Source: DASQFQ01 sp038327685
Lineage (GTDB): Bacteria > Actinomycetota > Thermoleophilia > Solirubrobacterales > Solirubrobacteraceae
Direction of reading: 5' to 3'
DNA length: 6,536 nucleotides
Assembly (NCBI GenBank): GCA_038327685.1
Contig: JBBQLH010000145.1
Span: forward strand, 1-6,536
Both the position numbers and the translations under genes were made by a program. The notes beneath the pieces are model-generated. The model ran no database searches, had not been told where the DNA came from, and saw nothing but the letters and a program-made list of their open reading frames with translations. Shown in pieces: positions 1 to 6,400 of this stretch. Each line of letters starts with the position of its first letter. Positions within the stretch are counted from its first letter, which is position 1.

Positions 1-555
1 CACGACGAGGACCCCGAGGCGCTCAGCCACGAGGAGATCGCCTCGATCCTGTTCTCGCTCTCCTTCGCCGGCCACGAGACGACGAACTACCTGATCGGCA
101 ACCTGATCCGGCGGCTGCTCGAGGAGCGCTCGCGCTGGCAGGAGGTCGTAGCGAACCCGGAGCTGATCCCCGGCGCGGTCGACGAGACACTGCGCTTCGA
201 CACCTCGGTGCCGGTGTGGCGGCGGATCACCACGCGGCCGGTGACGCTCGGCGACGTCGAGCTGCCCGAGGGCGCCAAGCTCTTCCTCTGGCTCGCCTCG
301 ACCGGCCGCGATCCCGACGTCTTCCCGGAGCCCGGGCGCTTCGACCCGCGGCGCGAGAACGCCCACCGCTCGCTCGCCTTCGGCAAGGGCATCCACTACT
401 GCGCCGGCGCGAGCCTCGGCAAGCTCGAGGCGCGGCTCGCGCTCGAGGGGCTGACGGCGCGCTGGCCCGAGCTGCGCCTCGTCGAGGACCAGGAGATCCC
501 GTTCCACCCGAACATCTCCTTCCGCGGCCCGCTGGAGCTCTGGGTCAACACCTGA
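1..555 (+). CDS. Cytochrome P450, C-terminal part (5' end outside window)
   Basis: Haem-thiolate monooxygenase of the soluble bacterial type; only the last 184 residues are visible, against a usual total of about 400. The reading frame is open from base 1 and ends at TGA 553-555. Seen in order, in visible numbering: the I-helix oxygen-activation motif AGHETT at 23-28, with the acid/alcohol pair E26-T27; the K-helix ExxR motif as E62-T-L-R65; and the haem-binding loop FGKGIHYCAG at 127-136, where C134 is the axial iron ligand. All invariant catalytic elements of this half are intact, so the gene is probably functional. Such enzymes are cytoplasmic and take electrons from a ferredoxin and reductase; neither is in the window. 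The substrate cannot be told from this part. A truncated regulator frame on the other strand overlaps its last 11 bases. Confidence 0.96.
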   Translation, partial: HDEDPEALSHEEIASILFSLSFAGHETTNYLIGNLIRRLLEERSRWQEVVANPELIPGAVDETLRFDTSVPVWRRITTRPVTLGDVELPEGAKLFLWLASTGRDPDVFPEPGRFDPRRENAHRSLAFGKGIHYCAGASLGKLEARLALEGLTARWPELRLVEDQEIPFHPNISFRGPLELWVNT

Positions 556-901
556 TTACGGAGGCTTGACTTGCCGCGGGATCGGACGACGAGATCCATG
601 GCGACGACGGCGCCGACTGTTCATTTGACAGCTGCAGCTCGTGGCCGCGGCCGCGGGTGACGATGCGTGCGTCCTCGCCCTCGAGCAGCCGGCGCAGATG
701 CGAGACGTCGAGCTGGAACATCTTCGGCGCGCTCGGCGGCGGCTCGTCGCCCCACAGGCCCTCGGCGAGGCGGTCGGCCGGGACCGTCCGGCCGGCGTGC
801 AGAGCGAGCATCGCGAGGACCGCCCGCTGCTTGCGGGGGCCCAGCTCGACCAGCCGGTCATCGAGACGCACCTCGACCGGCCCTAGGAGCCGTAGATCCA
901 C
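545..901 (-). pseudogene. Truncated SARP/BTAD-family transcriptional regulator (DNA-binding domain only)
   Basis: The minus-strand frame from GTG 901 to TGA 545 gives 118 residues. Residues 1-91 read as the OmpR/PhoB-like winged helix that begins SARP and BTAD regulators: an opening beta strand LRLLGPVEV, the segment LGPRKQRAVLAMLALHAG (21-37), PADRLAEGLWGDEPP (41-55), a recognition helix ending in DVSHLRRLL (65-73), and a wing hairpin ending RGRGHELQL (83-91). After residue 91 the sequence turns into low-complexity Ser/Ala/Pro with no BTAD helices. No BTAD-like continuation was found in the other minus frames under the P450 gene. Family members are normally 250 to over 1000 residues, so this is most likely a deletion remnant. 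A stand-alone DNA-binding protein cannot be excluded because the domain is intact. GTG 901 was chosen because family proteins start just before this strand; only a weak AGGG lies 11 bases upstream. It is transcribed divergently from the haloperoxidase gene. Confidence 0.66.
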
Positions 902-933
902 CGTGGCCGCGACCCTATTGCGGGCTTGCTCAC

Positions 934-966
934 TAGTAAACCGTTCGTCGACCGGTCGTCGACCGC
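934..966 (+). promoter_or_regulatory. Putative SARP operator: three 11-bp direct repeats
   Basis: The ten bases TCGTCGACCG occur at 945-954 and again at 956-965, a period of exactly 11 bp. A degenerate copy, TAGTAAACCG (7 of 10 identical), sits one period earlier at 934-943. Inside each unit is a heptamer: TCGACCG at 948-954 and 959-965, and TAAACCG at 937-943, with 4-bp spacers. SARP regulators are known to bind heptameric direct repeats of TCGAGCG type at 11-bp period, so both layout and word fit. The site lies between a divergent SARP-like fragment and the haloperoxidase start, 54-86 bases upstream of the latter. No clear -10 hexamer lies at the expected distance; CATTCT at 990-995 is the best but is farther away. 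The site also contains a 10-bp palindrome CGACCGGTCG (949-958), so a dimeric repressor is an alternative. Confidence 0.55.
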
Positions 967-1005
967 GCCGCAGGAGCCTCGGGGGCGTCCATTCTCGACC
1001 GCCTC

Positions 1006-1014
1006 GGAAGGAGG
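1006..1014 (+). promoter_or_regulatory. Strong ribosome binding site of the haloperoxidase gene
   Basis: GGAAGGAGG lies five bases before ATG 1020 and is a near-perfect Shine-Dalgarno sequence. It settles the start at 1020 although the frame stays open upstream to 657. None of the other complete genes in the window has an SD of comparable strength. Confidence 0.9.
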
Positions 1015-1019
1015 CCGTC

Positions 1020-2390
1020 ATGACCACCCGACTCCACCCCCACCACCTCGCTTGCGGCCTTGCCGCGGGCGTGGCCGCGCTCGCGCTCGCCGCGCCGGCG
1101 GCGAGTGCCCGCCACGCGCGCTCGAACGCCGTCAGCGCCTGGAACGAGAACGCGGGCAAGGCCGCTGTCGCCGCCTGCATCTCGCCCGTCGGGCCTTCGC
1201 CCGCAGAGGCGCGGCTGTACGCCATGACGCACGTCGCCATCCACGACGCCCTCAATGCCATCGACCGCCGGTCGCGCCCTTACGCCTATGACGCGCGAGC
1301 CGGACGAGGCGCGTCTCCCGACGCCGCCGTGGCCGCGGCGGCGCGCGACGTGCTCGTCCCGGTCCTGGGCGAGCTCTCCAAGAACCTCGTGCCTCAGAAG
1401 TGCGTCGACGACGCCGTGGCCGGCGTCGAAGCGGACTACGTCGCCGCGCTCTCCGCCCTCCCGGGTGGGCGGGCCAAGACGCGGGGGGTCGCCGTCGGCC
1501 GGGCAGCAGCGGCGGCGATTCTCTCGCTGCGGTCGACGGACGGTGCGCAGGCCCTGCTGGTCGGGGATGACCAATATCCGCAGGGGACCCTGCCCGGCGT
1601 CTACCGCTTCACCCCCGGCACGCCGTTCGCCTTCGCCCCGAAGCTGGGCAAGCTCACCCCGTTCGTGCTCAGGGACAGCTCCCAGTTCCTTCCGGGGCCG
1701 CCGCACGCGGTGACCGACCGTCGCTACACCGCCGACTTCAACCAGGTCAAGCGCCTCGGCGGCGACGATCTCACCACGCCCAGCGCCCGCACACCCGACC
1801 AGACGGAGATCGCCGAGTTCTGGGTTGAGAGCGCCCCGTTGCAATGGAACCGGATCGCCAGGAAGGTCGCCAGGGACACCCGGCTCGACGCGTGGAAGCA
1901 GGCGCGTCTGTTCGGACTGCTCAACATGGCCATGACGGACGGCTACATCGGGTCCTTCCAGGCCAAGTACCAGTACAACTACTGGCGCCCGGTCACCGCA
2001 ATCCGCGCCGCGGCCACGGACGGGAACCCGGACACCGTGGCGGATCCGGACTGGACCCCGCTCGAGGAGACTCCCGCGATTCCCGACTATGACTCGGGAC
2101 ACGCCGTCGAGGGCGGTGCGGCAGCGAAGATCCTGGAGCGGTTCTTCGGAACCGACGACGTCAGGTTCAGCACCTGCAGCACGACGCTGCCGGCCGCCGA
2201 GAGCAGGTGCGGCGACGCGGCGACGCAGGTGCTCCGGCGCTACCGCAGCTTCTCCCAGGCGGCGCGCGAGAACGGGCTGTCGCGCATCCTCGTCGGCTTC
2301 CACTTCCGCGAGGCGGTGAAGGTGGGCATCGTGCACGGGCGCAACATCGCCGACCGCGCCGTCAACCGGTTCATGGGGGTGGTGCGCTAG
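1020..2390 (+). CDS. Secreted vanadium-dependent haloperoxidase-like protein (PAP2 superfamily)
   Basis: 456 residues. The family binds vanadate and uses H2O2 to oxidise halides to hypohalous species; related PAP2 proteins are phosphatases. An N-terminal signal peptide is seen: R4, a hydrophobic Ala/Leu core (10-25), and cleavage likely after ASA at 28-30, so the protein should act outside the membrane. All vanadate-pocket residues are present with the classical spacing: K316 and R323-P324 (K-x6-RP), S359-G360-H361 (SGH), and R422 with axial H428 (SR-x5-HFR). Spacings of 7 and 6 residues equal those in the fungal Curvularia chloroperoxidase (K353/R360, R490/H496). The residue five before the SGH serine, Phe in that chloroperoxidase and His in bromoperoxidases, is I354 here, and D358 precedes SGH where Pro is common. 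The mature part has four cysteines (53, 128, 386, 397) that could pair. The start is fixed by the SD at 1006-1014. The gene stands alone, possibly under a SARP-type operator, and shares its stop region with the convergent decarboxylase. Halide specificity cannot be assigned. Confidence 0.9.
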   Translation: MTTRLHPHHLACGLAAGVAALALAAPAASARHARSNAVSAWNENAGKAAVAACISPVGPSPAEARLYAMTHVAIHDALNAIDRRSRPYAYDARAGRGASPDAAVAAAARDVLVPVLGELSKNLVPQKCVDDAVAGVEADYVAALSALPGGRAKTRGVAVGRAAAAAILSLRSTDGAQALLVGDDQYPQGTLPGVYRFTPGTPFAFAPKLGKLTPFVLRDSSQFLPGPPHAVTDRRYTADFNQVKRLGGDDLTTPSARTPDQTEIAEFWVESAPLQWNRIARKVARDTRLDAWKQARLFGLLNMAMTDGYIGSFQAKYQYNYWRPVTAIRAAATDGNPDTVADPDWTPLEETPAIPDYDSGHAVEGGAAAKILERFFGTDDVRFSTCSTTLPAAESRCGDAATQVLRRYRSFSQAARENGLSRILVGFHFREAVKVGIVHGRNIADRAVNRFMGVVR

Positions 2391-3691
2391 CGGTCGCGGA
2401 TGACATCCCAGGCTCGGCGCACGTCGGCTTCCGTCGTGCGCTCCGAGCCGATCGCCAGCCGCAGCACGTAGCGATCGTGCAGGCGCGTGTGCGAGATGAA
2501 GATCTCGCCGCTCGCGTTGACGCGCCCGAGGATCGCCTCGTTGTCCGCGTCGGAGCCCTCGCGGCGGAAGCAGACCACCGAGAACGGCCGCGGCGCGCAC
2601 AACTCCCAGCCCGGCTCGTCGCGCACCCACTCCTCGAAGCGCGCGGCGAGCCGGACGTGCTCGCGGATCATCCGCTGCAGCCCGGCCCGGCCGTGGCAGC
2701 GCAGCACCGCCCACAGCTTCAGCGAGCGAAAGCGCCGCCCGAGCGCGGGCCCGTACTCGTTGAGGCTCAGCGCGTCCTCGGCGTCGGGCGTGCGCAGGTA
2801 CTCGGGGATCAGGCTGAACGCGGCGCGGAAGTCGGCGGGGCGGCTCGTCCACAACAGCGAGCAGTCCATCGGCGTGAGCATCCACTTGTGCGCGTTGACG
2901 ACGAGCGAGTCCGCGCGCTCGACGCCCGCGAACGCCCAGCGGTGCTCTTGGCACACCATCGCCGCCCCCGCGTAGGCGGCGTCGACGTGCATCCACGTGC
3001 CGGTGCGCTCGCAGAGGTCGGCGACGTGCGCGACGGGATCGACGGACGTGGTCGAGGTCGTCCCGACGGTCGGCACGACGACGGCCGCGCCGGCGAGGTC
3101 GTCCGCGTCGACGCGCATCCGGAACGCCTCGTCGACCGGCAGCTTGCGCAGCTCCATGCCGAGCATGCGCGCGCCCTTCTCGACGGAGGAGTGGGCGTGC
3201 TCGGAGCACACGACGACGTCGCGCCCCGTGGTGTGACGGGCCGCGATGAGCGCGGCCAGCGTCGACGTCGAGGCGGTGTCCTCGATGTGGCCGTGCCAGC
3301 CCGCGGGCAGGCCGAGCAGCTGCGCCACCCAGTCGCACACGAGCCCCTCGAGCTCGGTCGACGCGGGCGACGTGCGCCACAGGATCGCCACCGGGTTCAG
3401 CGCGGCGGCCAGCATCTCCGCGAGGATGCCCGGCCGCGACGCGCTGACCGCGAAGTAGGCGAAGTAGCGCGGGTGCTGCCAGTGCGTGATGCCGGGCAGC
3501 AGGACCTCGTCGAGGTCGCGCAGGACGGCGGAGAACGGCTCGGGCTCCTCCGGCGGTGCCGCCGGCAGGCGCGCGCGGATCTCCCCCGGCTCCACCTGCG
3601 CGAGCACGGGCAGCTTCCCCACCCGGTCGAGGTAGTCGGCCGCCCACTCGAGCGCCGCGCGGCCGTCCTCGAGAAAGCGCTCGCGCTCCAT
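2387..3691 (-). CDS. Group II PLP-dependent decarboxylase (aromatic-L-amino-acid decarboxylase-like)
   Basis: 434 residues, slightly shorter than the 470-480 of typical DOPA/tyrosine/tryptophan decarboxylases. Seen: an N-terminal dimerisation segment with ITHWQHPRYFAYF (68-80); H167 in SEHAHSS (163-169), the His that stacks on the PLP ring; the TVGTTSTT phosphate-side loop (208-215); D237 in HVDAAYAG, which binds the pyridine nitrogen; and the Schiff-base lysine K269 in NAHKW (266-270). The family signature LGRRFRSLKLW follows at 317-327. Y313 in NEYGPALGRRF lies in the catalytic mobile-loop region, but the loop is about three residues shorter than in mammalian DDC, so its match to the catalytic Tyr332 needs an alignment. 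The expected reaction is removal of CO2 from an aromatic or related L-amino acid to give the amine; the substrate is not deducible. It starts 10 bases after the J-domain gene ends, so the two are probably cotranscribed. Its TAG overlaps the haloperoxidase TAG. Only a weak AGG precedes the ATG. Confidence 0.92.
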   Translation of the reverse strand: MERERFLEDGRAALEWAADYLDRVGKLPVLAQVEPGEIRARLPAAPPEEPEPFSAVLRDLDEVLLPGITHWQHPRYFAYFAVSASRPGILAEMLAAALNPVAILWRTSPASTELEGLVCDWVAQLLGLPAGWHGHIEDTASTSTLAALIAARHTTGRDVVVCSEHAHSSVEKGARMLGMELRKLPVDEAFRMRVDADDLAGAAVVVPTVGTTSTTSVDPVAHVADLCERTGTWMHVDAAYAGAAMVCQEHRWAFAGVERADSLVVNAHKWMLTPMDCSLLWTSRPADFRAAFSLIPEYLRTPDAEDALSLNEYGPALGRRFRSLKLWAVLRCHGRAGLQRMIREHVRLAARFEEWVRDEPGWELCAPRPFSVVCFRREGSDADNEAILGRVNASGEIFISHTRLHDRYVLRLAIGSERTTEADVRRAWDVIRDR

Positions 3692-3701
3692 CGCGAGAAG
3701 C

Positions 3702-4430
3702 CTAGGCGGCTTGGAGCTCGGCCAGCCGGGCGCGGGCCCGCACCAGCGCCGCCTCGGCCGCGTGACGCATGTCGGCGAGCAGGTCGCCGCCCGCGGCGGC
3801 GGCCGTCATCGCGCGCTCCATCAGCTGCGCGAGCTCGGACGCGCGCAGGTCGTCGAGGCGCTCCTGGGCGCGGCCCACGGCGTCGCTGAGTGCGCCGACC
3901 CGGCGGGCGGCGCGCGCCGAGCGCGCCGCATCGTCCTCGCTCCCCGCGCCGAACGGCGAGGCCTCCCACTGGCCCAGCAGGTGGACGATGGCCTCGGCGT
4001 CACCGGAGCGGTAGGCCGCGTTGAGGCGCTTCATGAACGCCTCGGCATGCCCGCGTGCCTCCTCGTCGGCGGCGAGGTCGGGGTGCATCCGCTTCGCCGC
4101 CTCGCGGAACAGCCGCTTGATGTCGCCGGTCGGGATCGGGCCGGGCGTCTTCGGCACGGCGCGGATGTGGGCGGTCGTCTCGTTGACCCGCGCGCGGGCG
4201 CTCTCCGCGGCATCGGCGTCGTCGGAGGCGCCCGACCGCGCCGCCACGAGCGCGAGGATCCGCGCCTCGAGCTCCTGCACGTCGAGCATCACCGTCATGA
4301 CGACGCGCATGTAGTCCGAGTTGAAGGCCGCGAGCTCGGCCTCGAGCGTCGCCTGCTCGACCTCGATCTCCGCGAGCCGGTCGCGCAGCCGCGCCGCCTC
4401 GCGGTCGGCGGAGGTGACGAGGTCGCTCAT
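3702..4430 (-). CDS. Coiled-coil J-domain (DnaJ-like) protein
   Basis: 242 residues, cytoplasmic, with no signal peptide or membrane segment. The N-terminal third (about 8-63) is a charged Glu/Arg/Ala heptad-like helix, probably a coiled coil. A Pro-rich hinge (PKTPGPIPTGD, 93-103) leads into a compact J-domain: helix II KRLFREAAKRM (105-115), the invariant HPD tripeptide H116-P117-D118, and helix III around EAFMKRLNAAYRSGD (130-144). After a variable linker (155-185) the C-terminus (186-242) is again Ala/Arg/Glu-rich and helical. The HPD loop is the part that stimulates DnaK ATPase, so a DnaK co-chaperone role is likely. There is no zinc-finger or substrate-binding domain of true DnaJ, so it is not the housekeeping dnaJ. 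The ATG at 4430 has no obvious SD (upstream CATTCCCGGCGC). Start chosen because it is the first codon of the well-behaved helix. It is upstream partner of the decarboxylase, and divergent from the SRPBCC gene with a gap of 48 bases or less. Confidence 0.82.
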   Translation of the reverse strand: MSDLVTSADREAARLRDRLAEIEVEQATLEAELAAFNSDYMRVVMTVMLDVQELEARILALVAARSGASDDADAAESARARVNETTAHIRAVPKTPGPIPTGDIKRLFREAAKRMHPDLAADEEARGHAEAFMKRLNAAYRSGDAEAIVHLLGQWEASPFGAGSEDDAARSARAARRVGALSDAVGRAQERLDDLRASELAQLMERAMTAAAAGGDLLADMRHAAEAALVRARARLAELQAA

Positions 4431-4478
4431 GCGCCGGGAATGATGACGGCTGGCGCCGACCGGGTAATGCCCCGATCC

Positions 4479-4913
4479 GTGGCGACGAACGCGCGATACA
4501 TGCCGGTGCCCCCCGAGGCGATCTGGGACGTCCTGGCCGAGCCGGAGAACTACGGCTACTGGGTCGTCGGCTCGAAGGCGATCCGCGACGCCGAGCCGGA
4601 GTGGCCCGCCCCCGGCTCGAAGTTCCATCACACGATCGGCTTCGGGCCGCTCACGCTCTCCGACCACACTGTCGCGCTCGAGACGGAGCGGCCCCACCGC
4701 ATCCGCCTGCGCGCCAAGGGCCGCCCGGCGGGCACGGCCACCGTGACGCTCGAGCTGGCCCCAAGGGACGGCGGGACGCTGGTGAAGATGAGCGAGAACC
4801 CCGACGGCGTGTTCGGGCTCCTCTCCATCAACCCGCTGCTCCAGGCGACCACGCGGATGCGCAACGCCGAATCGCTGATGCGCCTCGAGGAGCTGGCGCT
4901 GCTCAGGGCATGA
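4479..4913 (+). CDS. SRPBCC (START/Bet v1-like) superfamily protein
   Basis: 144 residues from GTG 4479. The small helix-grip fold binds hydrophobic ligands; members include polyketide cyclase-like and lipid-binding proteins. Seen: an opening strand plus PVPPEAIWDVLAEPENYGYW (9-28), the usual first strand and helix of the fold; W42-P43-A44-P45-G46, then alternating strands with HTIGFGPLTLSDHTV (51-65) and PAGTATVTLELAP (83-95); and a long C-terminal helix (about 117-142) ending in RLEELALLRA. The start is uncertain: in-frame ATGs at 4440, 4443 and 4467 would add 13, 12 or 4 residues. GTG 4479 was preferred because it places the first strand right after the start, as in the family; none has a good SD. 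The stop overlaps the next ATG as ATGA (4910-4913), so translation is coupled to the Rieske flavoprotein and the two probably serve one pathway. The ligand is unknown. Confidence 0.85.
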   Translation: MATNARYMPVPPEAIWDVLAEPENYGYWVVGSKAIRDAEPEWPAPGSKFHHTIGFGPLTLSDHTVALETERPHRIRLRAKGRPAGTATVTLELAPRDGGTLVKMSENPDGVFGLLSINPLLQATTRMRNAESLMRLEELALLRA

Positions 4914-6400
4914 GGCACACCTCGGTCTGGATCGACACCGGCCCCGAGCCGCCCGCGCTCCCGCGGCTCGAGCGCAGTGTGGATGCCGACGTCGCCGTCC
5001 TCGGCGGCGGCATCGTCGGGATCTCGACCGCGCTGCTGCTCCAGGAGGCCGGCGTGCGGGTCGTCCTGCTCGAGGCCGATCGGCTCGCGCGCGGCGTGAG
5101 CGGCTACACGACCGCGAAGGTCTCCTCGCAGCACGGGATGATCTACGCGCGGCTGCGCTCGAGCTTCGGCGCCGACGGCGCCCGCACGTACGGCGCCGCC
5201 AACGAGGCGGCGCTCGCGTGGATGGCCGACCGCGTCGAGCGGGACGGGCTCGACTGCGACTTCCGCCGCCGCTCCTCCTACGCCTACCTCGGCCCGGAGG
5301 CCGACCCCTCGGACGCCGAGCGCGAGGCCGAGGCCGCGCTCGAGGCCGGGCTGCCCGCGTCGCTCGTCGAGGAGACGCCACTGCCCTACCCGGTCGCGGC
5401 CGCGGTGCGCTTCGACGACCAGGCCGAGTTCCATGTCCGCAAGTACCTGCTCGGGCTCGCCGAGCAGCTGGACGAGGTCTACGAGCACTCGCACGCCGTC
5501 CAGGTCGACGCCGACGAGCGCTGCACCGTCAAGACGCCCGGCGGGAGCGTGACCGCCGACCACGTCGTGGTCGCCACGCACTACCCGTTCCTCGACCGCG
5601 CGCTGGCGTTCGCGCGCGTGAGCCAGCAGCGCTCCTACGCCCTGCTCTGCCGGATCGCGGGCGCGACGCCGCCGGGCATGTTCATCAGCGGCGACTCGCC
5701 TACGCGCTCGGTCCGCGCCGTGCCCGTCGACGGCGACGAGCTGCTGCTCGTCGGCGGCGAGGGCCACAAGACCGGCGAGGGCGGGGACACCGAGGAGCGC
5801 TATCGCGCGCTCGAGCGCTTCGCCCGCGAGTACTGGGACGTCGAGTCCGTGGAGTACCGCTGGTCGTCCCAGGACGGCACGACGATCGACGGCGTGCCCT
5901 ACGTCGGGCCGCTCACGCCGCGCAACGAGCAGGTGCTGATGGCGACCGGCTTCGCCAAGTGGGGCATGACCGGCGGCACCGCGGCGGCGATGATCCTGTC
6001 CGACCGGCTGCTCGGTCGCGAGAACCCGTGGGCCGCGATGTTCAACCCCAACCGCATCCAGCCGCGAGCGGCCGTCAAGTTCGTCGAGGAGAACACGAAG
6101 GTCGGCCTGCACTTCGTCGGCGACCGCATCACCAAGCGCGGCACGCGGCCGATCGAGGATCTCGCGCCCGGCGAGGGCGACATCGTTCGCCACGCCGGGG
6201 AGAAGGTCGCCGGCCATCGCCGCGACGACGGCACGCTCGTCGCCGTCTCCCCGCTCTGCACCCACCTGGGCTGCCAGGTGAACTGGAACACCGCCGAGCG
6301 CAGCTGGGACTGCCCCTGCCACGGCTCGCGCTTCAGTCCCGAGGGCGAGGTGCTCCACGGCCCGGCCGTGCACCGGCTGGAGACCAAGCCTGTCGACTGA
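4910..6400 (+). CDS. FAD-dependent oxidoreductase with C-terminal Rieske [2Fe-2S] domain (YhfW-like)
   Basis: 496 residues in two domains. The N-terminal DAO/amine-oxidase-type flavoprotein part (about 25-375) shows the dinucleotide fold: strand DVAVLGGGIVGIS (27-39) with G32-x-G34-xx-G37, then E55, which would bind the FAD ribose. A further FAD/substrate part follows with DGTTIDGVPYVGP (322-334) and ATGFAKWGMTGGTAAA (345-360). The C-terminal part (about 410-496) is a Rieske domain: C450-T-H452 with C455 (CTHLGC) and C468-P-C470-H471-G-S. C450, H452, C468 and H471 would bind the 2Fe-2S cluster; C455 and C470 fit the disulphide seen in cytochrome bc1/b6f-type Rieske proteins. The order DAO-Rieske matches Bacillus YhfW and related proteins, whose substrates are not established. 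There is no signal peptide, so it is cytoplasmic; the cluster probably passes electrons to or from FAD. ATG 4910 overlaps the SRPBCC stop (ATGA), with only weak CAGGG before it. Confidence 0.93.
   Translation: MRHTSVWIDTGPEPPALPRLERSVDADVAVLGGGIVGISTALLLQEAGVRVVLLEADRLARGVSGYTTAKVSSQHGMIYARLRSSFGADGARTYGAANEAALAWMADRVERDGLDCDFRRRSSYAYLGPEADPSDAEREAEAALEAGLPASLVEETPLPYPVAAAVRFDDQAEFHVRKYLLGLAEQLDEVYEHSHAVQVDADERCTVKTPGGSVTADHVVVATHYPFLDRALAFARVSQQRSYALLCRIAGATPPGMFISGDSPTRSVRAVPVDGDELLLVGGEGHKTGEGGDTEERYRALERFAREYWDVESVEYRWSSQDGTTIDGVPYVGPLTPRNEQVLMATGFAKWGMTGGTAAAMILSDRLLGRENPWAAMFNPNRIQPRAAVKFVEENTKVGLHFVGDRITKRGTRPIEDLAPGEGDIVRHAGEKVAGHRRDDGTLVAVSPLCTHLGCQVNWNTAERSWDCPCHGSRFSPEGEVLHGPAVHRLETKPVD

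Noticed and set aside
579..597. GGATC...GATCC inverted repeat after the P450 gene as a terminator
   Set aside because: Only a 5-bp stem with a 9-base loop and no T-tract, so too weak to call.
657..1019. In-frame upstream extension of the haloperoxidase (extra 121 residues)
   Set aside because: The extension is Ser/Arg-rich, antisense to the regulator domain, and would place the signal peptide internally. The strong SD at 1006-1014 supports ATG 1020.
1047..1060. Lipobox-like LAC around C12 of the haloperoxidase signal peptide
   Set aside because: The cysteine precedes the hydrophobic core and has His at -3 and Leu at -2, which does not fit a lipobox. A normal signal-peptidase site (ASA, 28-30) follows.
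933..3647. A 904-residue open frame on the minus strand
   Set aside because: It runs antisense to the haloperoxidase and out of frame through the decarboxylase. The product is Arg/Ala/Gly-rich with no domain, as expected of a high-GC shadow frame.
2387..3691. Glutamate decarboxylase or sphingosine-1-phosphate-lyase-type identity for the PLP enzyme
   Set aside because: The NAHKW lysine context, YFAYF segment and LGRRFRSLKLW signature match the aromatic-amino-acid decarboxylase branch better, though the exact substrate remains open.
4628..6373. A 581-residue minus-strand open frame opposite the flavoprotein
   Set aside because: The + strand frame has clear FAD and Rieske motifs; the antisense product is a domain-free Arg/Ala/Val/Gly-rich shadow.
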